Part shown: positions 60,948 through 64,000 of the stretch, in pieces
Position numbering within the stretch: the first letter of the stretch is position 1
Layout: the number at the start of each line of letters is the position of its first letter
Source of the DNA: Lachnospiraceae bacterium
Lineage (GTDB): Bacteria; Bacillota; Clostridia; Lachnospirales; Lachnospiraceae
Assembly: GCA_910575835.1 (NCBI GenBank)
Contig: CAJTGB010000007.1
Span: 1 to 64,000, forward strand
DNA: 64,000 bases
Reading direction: 5' to 3'
Program-made: the position numbers and the translations under genes
The notes under the pieces: model-generated
Told to the model about the DNA's origin: nothing
Database searches by the model: none
Seen by the model: only the letters and a program-made list of their open reading frames with translations

Positions 60948-61160
60948 ATGTTAAGAAAATCATCGGTTTCGATTGCCAAGGACCGGATCAGGGCGCTGAT
61001 CATATCGGACCGTGTACACTGCGCACCGGATGCTTATGACAACATATGCCGGGAATTATACAGCTCTCTTTCCAAATACATGGAGCTTACTGAAGATTAT
61101 TTTCGAGTAGATATCAATCGGACACAGGTCATTATTACATTTGCAGGAGAAGAAGCGTGA
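60948..61160 (+). CDS. minE: Cell division topological specificity factor MinE
   Basis: A 70-residue MinE: an N-terminal basic segment with SVSIAKDRIRALIISDRV (MinD-binding helix/strand) and a topological specificity domain ending VDINRTQVIITFAG. The ATG at 60948 has AGGAGGGCTGTC directly upstream. Its stop overlaps the rodA GTG. Presence of MinE rather than DivIVA/MinJ implies an oscillating Min system. Confidence 0.92.
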   Translation: MLRKSSVSIAKDRIRALIISDRVHCAPDAYDNICRELYSSLSKYMELTEDYFRVDINRTQVIITFAGEEA

Positions 61161-62287
61161 GATTACCATTACCAATATTTTCAAAGCCATATCATCTGAG
61201 AGATTACCGGTTCAACCTGGTGCTCAGCGTATTTGCACTGTCTGTGATCGGTGTGCTGGCTGTAGGGAGCGCCAAAGCGGTCAATCAGCCGAAGCAGATG
61301 ATGGGTGTTGCGATAGGACTCATTATTATGACGATCACATCCCTGATCGATTATGTATGGATCACGGATTTTTACTGGCTGATCTATCTTTTTTCGGTGG
61401 TCATCCTCGGCGCCGTGCTGGTGATCGGGGATAATGTAAACGGGGCGACTAGGTGGATCGATCTTGGATTTACCACGTTCCAGCCGTCGGAGCTTGCAAA
61501 GATTCTGTTGATATTATTTTTTGCCAAATTTATCACGGAGCATGAGGATGATATCAATGATGCCGCAACCCTTGTCAAATATGCCATACTGTCGGGGATT
61601 CCGCTGGTACTGATCGTTATCGAGCCGAATCTTTCAACCACGATATGTACAACGTTGGTCTTATGCCTTCTGATCTATGTAGGAGGCTTAAGCTATCGGT
61701 TTATCGGAACGGTATTGGTGATCCTAATCCCCGTGGTAGTTATATTCCTTGCTATTGTCGTGCAGCCGAATCAATTCATTCTTAAGGATTATCAGCAGAA
61801 ACGTATTCTTGCATTCCTGAATCCGGAGGAATACGCGAGTGACGAGGGATATCAGCAGAAGAATTCTGTTATGGCGATCGGTTCCGGCCAGCTGACAGGA
61901 AAGGGACTGAACAACAATACAACTACTTCTGTAAAGAACGGCAATTTTATCCTGGAACCTCAGACGGACTTTATCTTTGCGATCATCGGTGAGGAACTTG
62001 GTTTTACAGGAAGTTGTATAGTTATTGCTTTATTGTTATTAACTGTGATACAATGTATAGTAATAGGTACACGATCGCAAAACCTGACGGGGAAGATCAT
62101 AGGCTGCGGAGTAGGAGGGCTGATCGGCTTCCAGAGTTTTATCAACATTGGAGTGGCGACTCAGATCCTTCCGAACACAGGAGTTCCGTTACCGTTTGTC
62201 AGTTATGGGCTGACTTCGCTTGTGAGTCTGTATATCGGGATCGGACTGGTCTTAAACGTCGGGTTACAACCGAAAAAATATCAATAG
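61157..62287 (+). CDS. rodA: RodA/FtsW-family peptidoglycan glycosyltransferase
   Basis: A 376-residue SEDS protein with ten hydrophobic helices. Conserved GATRWIDLGFTTFQPSELAKI (Trp-Ile loop, catalytic region), NGNFILEPQTDFIFAIIGEELGF and GVPLPFVSYGLTSLVSL identify a RodA/FtsW/SpoVE protein. Location beside mreBCD, PBP2 and minCDE supports RodA, the elongasome glycosyltransferase. Start is a GTG overlapping the minE stop behind AGGAGAAGAAGC. Confidence 0.94.
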   Translation: MRLPLPIFSKPYHLRDYRFNLVLSVFALSVIGVLAVGSAKAVNQPKQMMGVAIGLIIMTITSLIDYVWITDFYWLIYLFSVVILGAVLVIGDNVNGATRWIDLGFTTFQPSELAKILLILFFAKFITEHEDDINDAATLVKYAILSGIPLVLIVIEPNLSTTICTTLVLCLLIYVGGLSYRFIGTVLVILIPVVVIFLAIVVQPNQFILKDYQQKRILAFLNPEEYASDEGYQQKNSVMAIGSGQLTGKGLNNNTTTSVKNGNFILEPQTDFIFAIIGEELGFTGSCIVIALLLLTVIQCIVIGTRSQNLTGKIIGCGVGGLIGFQSFINIGVATQILPNTGVPLPFVSYGLTSLVSLYIGIGLVLNVGLQPKKYQ

Positions 62288-62300
62288 AGGAGGGAGCAGC

Positions 62301-62696
62301 ATGAACATAGGGCTGATTGCTCATGATTCTAAGAAGACCCTGATGCAGAATTTTTGTATTGCTTACAGGGGGATCCTGAGCAAACACAATTTATATGCGA
62401 CCGGTACTACCGGACGCCTGATCGAAGAGGTTACTAATCTGAATGTGCACAAGTATCTTGCGGGTCCGTTGGGGGGAAAGCAGCAGCTTGGCGCCCAGAT
62501 TGCACAGAATGATATCGACGCACTGATCTTTTTGAGGGAACCGACGAATCCCAAGCCTCACGAACCGGATGTGAACGACGTGATCCGGCTTTGTGATATG
62601 TATAATATTCCGATGGCTACCAATCTTGCCACCGCGGAATTGATCGTTTTAGCAATTGACAGAGGAGATCTTGACTGGCGTGAGATGTATAGATAG
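62301..62696 (+). CDS. mgsA: Methylglyoxal synthase
   Basis: A 131-residue enzyme converting dihydroxyacetone phosphate to methylglyoxal and phosphate. IGLIAHDSKK with the catalytic-site His/Asp, TGTTGRLIEE phosphate loop, and GPLGGKQQLGAQIAQNDIDALIFLREP are clear. AGAGGAGGGAGCAGC precedes the ATG. It lies within the shape-gene operon, 13 bp after rodA, and overlaps the next gene. Confidence 0.96.
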   Translation: MNIGLIAHDSKKTLMQNFCIAYRGILSKHNLYATGTTGRLIEEVTNLNVHKYLAGPLGGKQQLGAQIAQNDIDALIFLREPTNPKPHEPDVNDVIRLCDMYNIPMATNLATAELIVLAIDRGDLDWREMYR

Positions 62697-63663
62697 ATTT
62701 AATCGGCTGACGGCCGTTATTATGATCGTTTTTCTCTGCGGCATATCCTTAGCGGGATGCAAAGAGAAAGAGGAAGTGACGGCTGCTTATGAGACGGAGA
62801 ATTATAACAAGGATATATACAGAGGGGGATTGTTCGCAGATAACCTGTGCGTTTCCTCCGGCGACGTAGCACTTATGGGGGCGCCGGACACTTCGGTCAT
62901 GCGTGCCTCTGCGCTTTTTGATTTGGAGGGGCAGAAGGTCGATTTTGCCCATAATATTTTTGAACAGTTGTATCCTGCAAGCACGACGAAGACTATGACG
63001 GCGCTGCTTGCGATTAAGAATGCAGATTTATCCGCTATGGTAACGGTATCCGCCAATGCGGACTCCAGGAGCTTTGCAATGGATGAGACGACCTGCGGGA
63101 TACGGGCGGGAGACCAGGTATCTATGCTTGATCTGCTGCGCGGTCTGATGATGGTATCGGGGAATGACGCGGCGGTGGCTATCGCTGAGCATATAGCCGG
63201 AAGCACGGAAGCATTTGCCCAGATGATGAATGACGAGGCTGCAAGACTGATGGCAACGAGGACGCATTTTGTCAATCCTCATGGGCTGCATGATATCAAC
63301 CATTATACGACGGCATATGATCTGTATTTGATTTTTAATGAATGTATAAAATATGATGAATTTATAGATATTATCAGTACCAACCAATACAGCGCTCAGA
63401 TTACCGGGGCGGACGGCGCCGTTCGTCAGGAAGACTGGGAGCAGACGAATTTTTATGCAGCAGGAATGGCTGAGCAGCCCCGGGATGCGGTGATCATCGG
63501 CGGAAAGACCGGTACGACTACACCGGCCGGCAACTGTCTGATCTTGCTTGAGAACAGTGCACAGGGAAGACCATATATATCTGTTATTATGGGTGCGGAT
63601 ACAAAATCACTGCTTTATCAGAATATGACCGCTCTGATCAATGGGATACCGGCAAATGAATAA
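62680..63663 (+). CDS. D-alanyl-D-alanine carboxypeptidase lipoprotein (S11)
   Basis: A low-molecular-weight PBP of the peptidase S11/DacF type, about 327 residues. Active-site motifs are SxxK as STTK (Ser101, Lys104), SxN as SGN (Ser160-Asn162) and KTG (Lys276). The N-terminus has a lipobox, ISLAGC, with Cys27 the probable lipidated residue, so the enzyme is anchored to the membrane. It trims the stem pentapeptide. The GTG at 62680 overlaps mgsA; GAGGAG lies 12 bases upstream. The C-terminal PBP5_C-type stalk is absent. Confidence 0.9.
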   Translation: MRCIDRFNRLTAVIMIVFLCGISLAGCKEKEEVTAAYETENYNKDIYRGGLFADNLCVSSGDVALMGAPDTSVMRASALFDLEGQKVDFAHNIFEQLYPASTTKTMTALLAIKNADLSAMVTVSANADSRSFAMDETTCGIRAGDQVSMLDLLRGLMMVSGNDAAVAIAEHIAGSTEAFAQMMNDEAARLMATRTHFVNPHGLHDINHYTTAYDLYLIFNECIKYDEFIDIISTNQYSAQITGADGAVRQEDWEQTNFYAAGMAEQPRDAVIIGGKTGTTTPAGNCLILLENSAQGRPYISVIMGADTKSLLYQNMTALINGIPANE

Positions 63664-63669
63664 TATATC

Positions 63670-63704
63670 AGAGGGGTATCTTAAGCCAGATACCCCTCTT
63701 GTTC
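63670..63704. terminator. Bidirectional terminator between dac and DUF378 gene
   Basis: A 12-bp perfect stem (63670-63681 with 63688-63699) with a 6-base loop, TAAGCC; T-rich on the plus side and usable for the convergent DUF378 gene. Confidence 0.85.
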
Positions 63705-63716
63705 TTAAGAGCTGTC

Positions 63717-63914
63717 TTAAGAAGAACGGATTCTTCCGTACATACTGATGAGATAAAGGCCGCACAGCCCCACAAGCGTATAGATTATGCGGGAAAGCCA
63801 TGATAGATTACCAAAAAGAAAGGCGACCAGGTCAAATCGGAATATTCCTACCAGAAGCCAGTTGATTGCACCTATGATCACAATTGTTAAAGTTGTATTG
63901 TCAGACCATTTCAT
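63717..63914 (-). CDS. DUF378 small membrane protein
   Basis: A 65-residue protein with two helices: MKWSDNTTLTIVIIGAINW and LVAFLFG followed by LSRIIYTLVGLCGLYLI, the DUF378 signature. The ATG at 63914 (minus strand) is preferred because GGGAGGAACTCAC precedes it; an upstream start at 63944 is unlikely. It is the only intact minus-strand gene recognised in the window and converges on the dac gene. Function unknown. Confidence 0.85.
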   Translation of the reverse strand: MKWSDNTTLTIVIIGAINWLLVGIFRFDLVAFLFGNLSWLSRIIYTLVGLCGLYLISMYGRIRSS

Positions 63915-64000
63915 GTGAGTTCCTCCCTTCTTAATGTGCTGCATTTAGTATGGCTTTTACATGAATGGATTATGCATATAGAAGGAGAGATTCCGCGGGA

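Overview
The window looks like a chromosomal segment of a spore-forming gut Firmicute of the Lachnospiraceae (Clostridia). The basis is the gene content: yqfC-yqfD-phoH-ybeY, a SpoVB-like flippase, DUF896/DUF4250/DUF4321 proteins, a PF06541 membrane protein and several AAA-ATPase/PD-(D/E)XK paralogues. No rRNA, tRNA or CRISPR array was seen. Genus and species cannot be fixed from sequence alone.

Layout. 1-3030 holds a broken sugar O-acetyltransferase, a HAD phosphatase and the branched-chain amino acid genes ilvN-ilvC, closed by a strong terminator. 3090-15600 is an AT-richer accessory region. It has a GntR(YtrA)-ABC operon with its own promoter and operator, a stranded IS66 left end, a DUF1648 protein, a decayed AAA-ATPase/nuclease gene, a decayed tnpV, and a MarR pseudogene in front of an FtsX-type ABC transporter with its two-component system. 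It ends with a truncated IS66 element fused to another transposase remnant. Two identical 164-bp copies (CTAG duplication included) of a hairpin MITE-like element lie in opposite orientation in two of the pseudogenes.

15770-26200 returns to core functions: a YjfB-like protein, the sporulation pair yqfC/yqfD behind a SigE-like promoter, phoH, ybeY, a SpoVB-like flippase, DUF896, a 5-formyl-THF cyclo-ligase joined in frame to a DUF4250 domain, miaB and a methyltransferase. A barnase-like (LPD3/PBECR-like) gene is wedged between DUF4250 and miaB, bounded by near-identical short direct repeats. 26290-32490 carries a PF06541 membrane protein and then an independently promoted pair: a 138-residue protein and a 1720-residue DUF4132 giant. 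This pair is the least understood intact module here.

32500-44320 holds a MATE transporter, mutS-mutL-miaA (MutL has a repeat-rich linker), a methionine gamma-lyase-like enzyme, an HI0933 flavoprotein, a GNAT and an AraC/GyrI-like regulator. 44440-51100 is again accessory-like: a MATE gene with a triplicated tail, a GNAT, two intact AAA-ATPase/PD-(D/E)XK proteins, and between them an ECF sigma/anti-sigma pair. 51170-63920 is the cell-shape and division cluster: a COG2509 flavoprotein, DUF4321, radC, mreBCD, PBP2, minCDE, rodA, mgsA and a D-Ala-D-Ala carboxypeptidase lipoprotein, ending at a bidirectional terminator shared with a convergent DUF378 gene.
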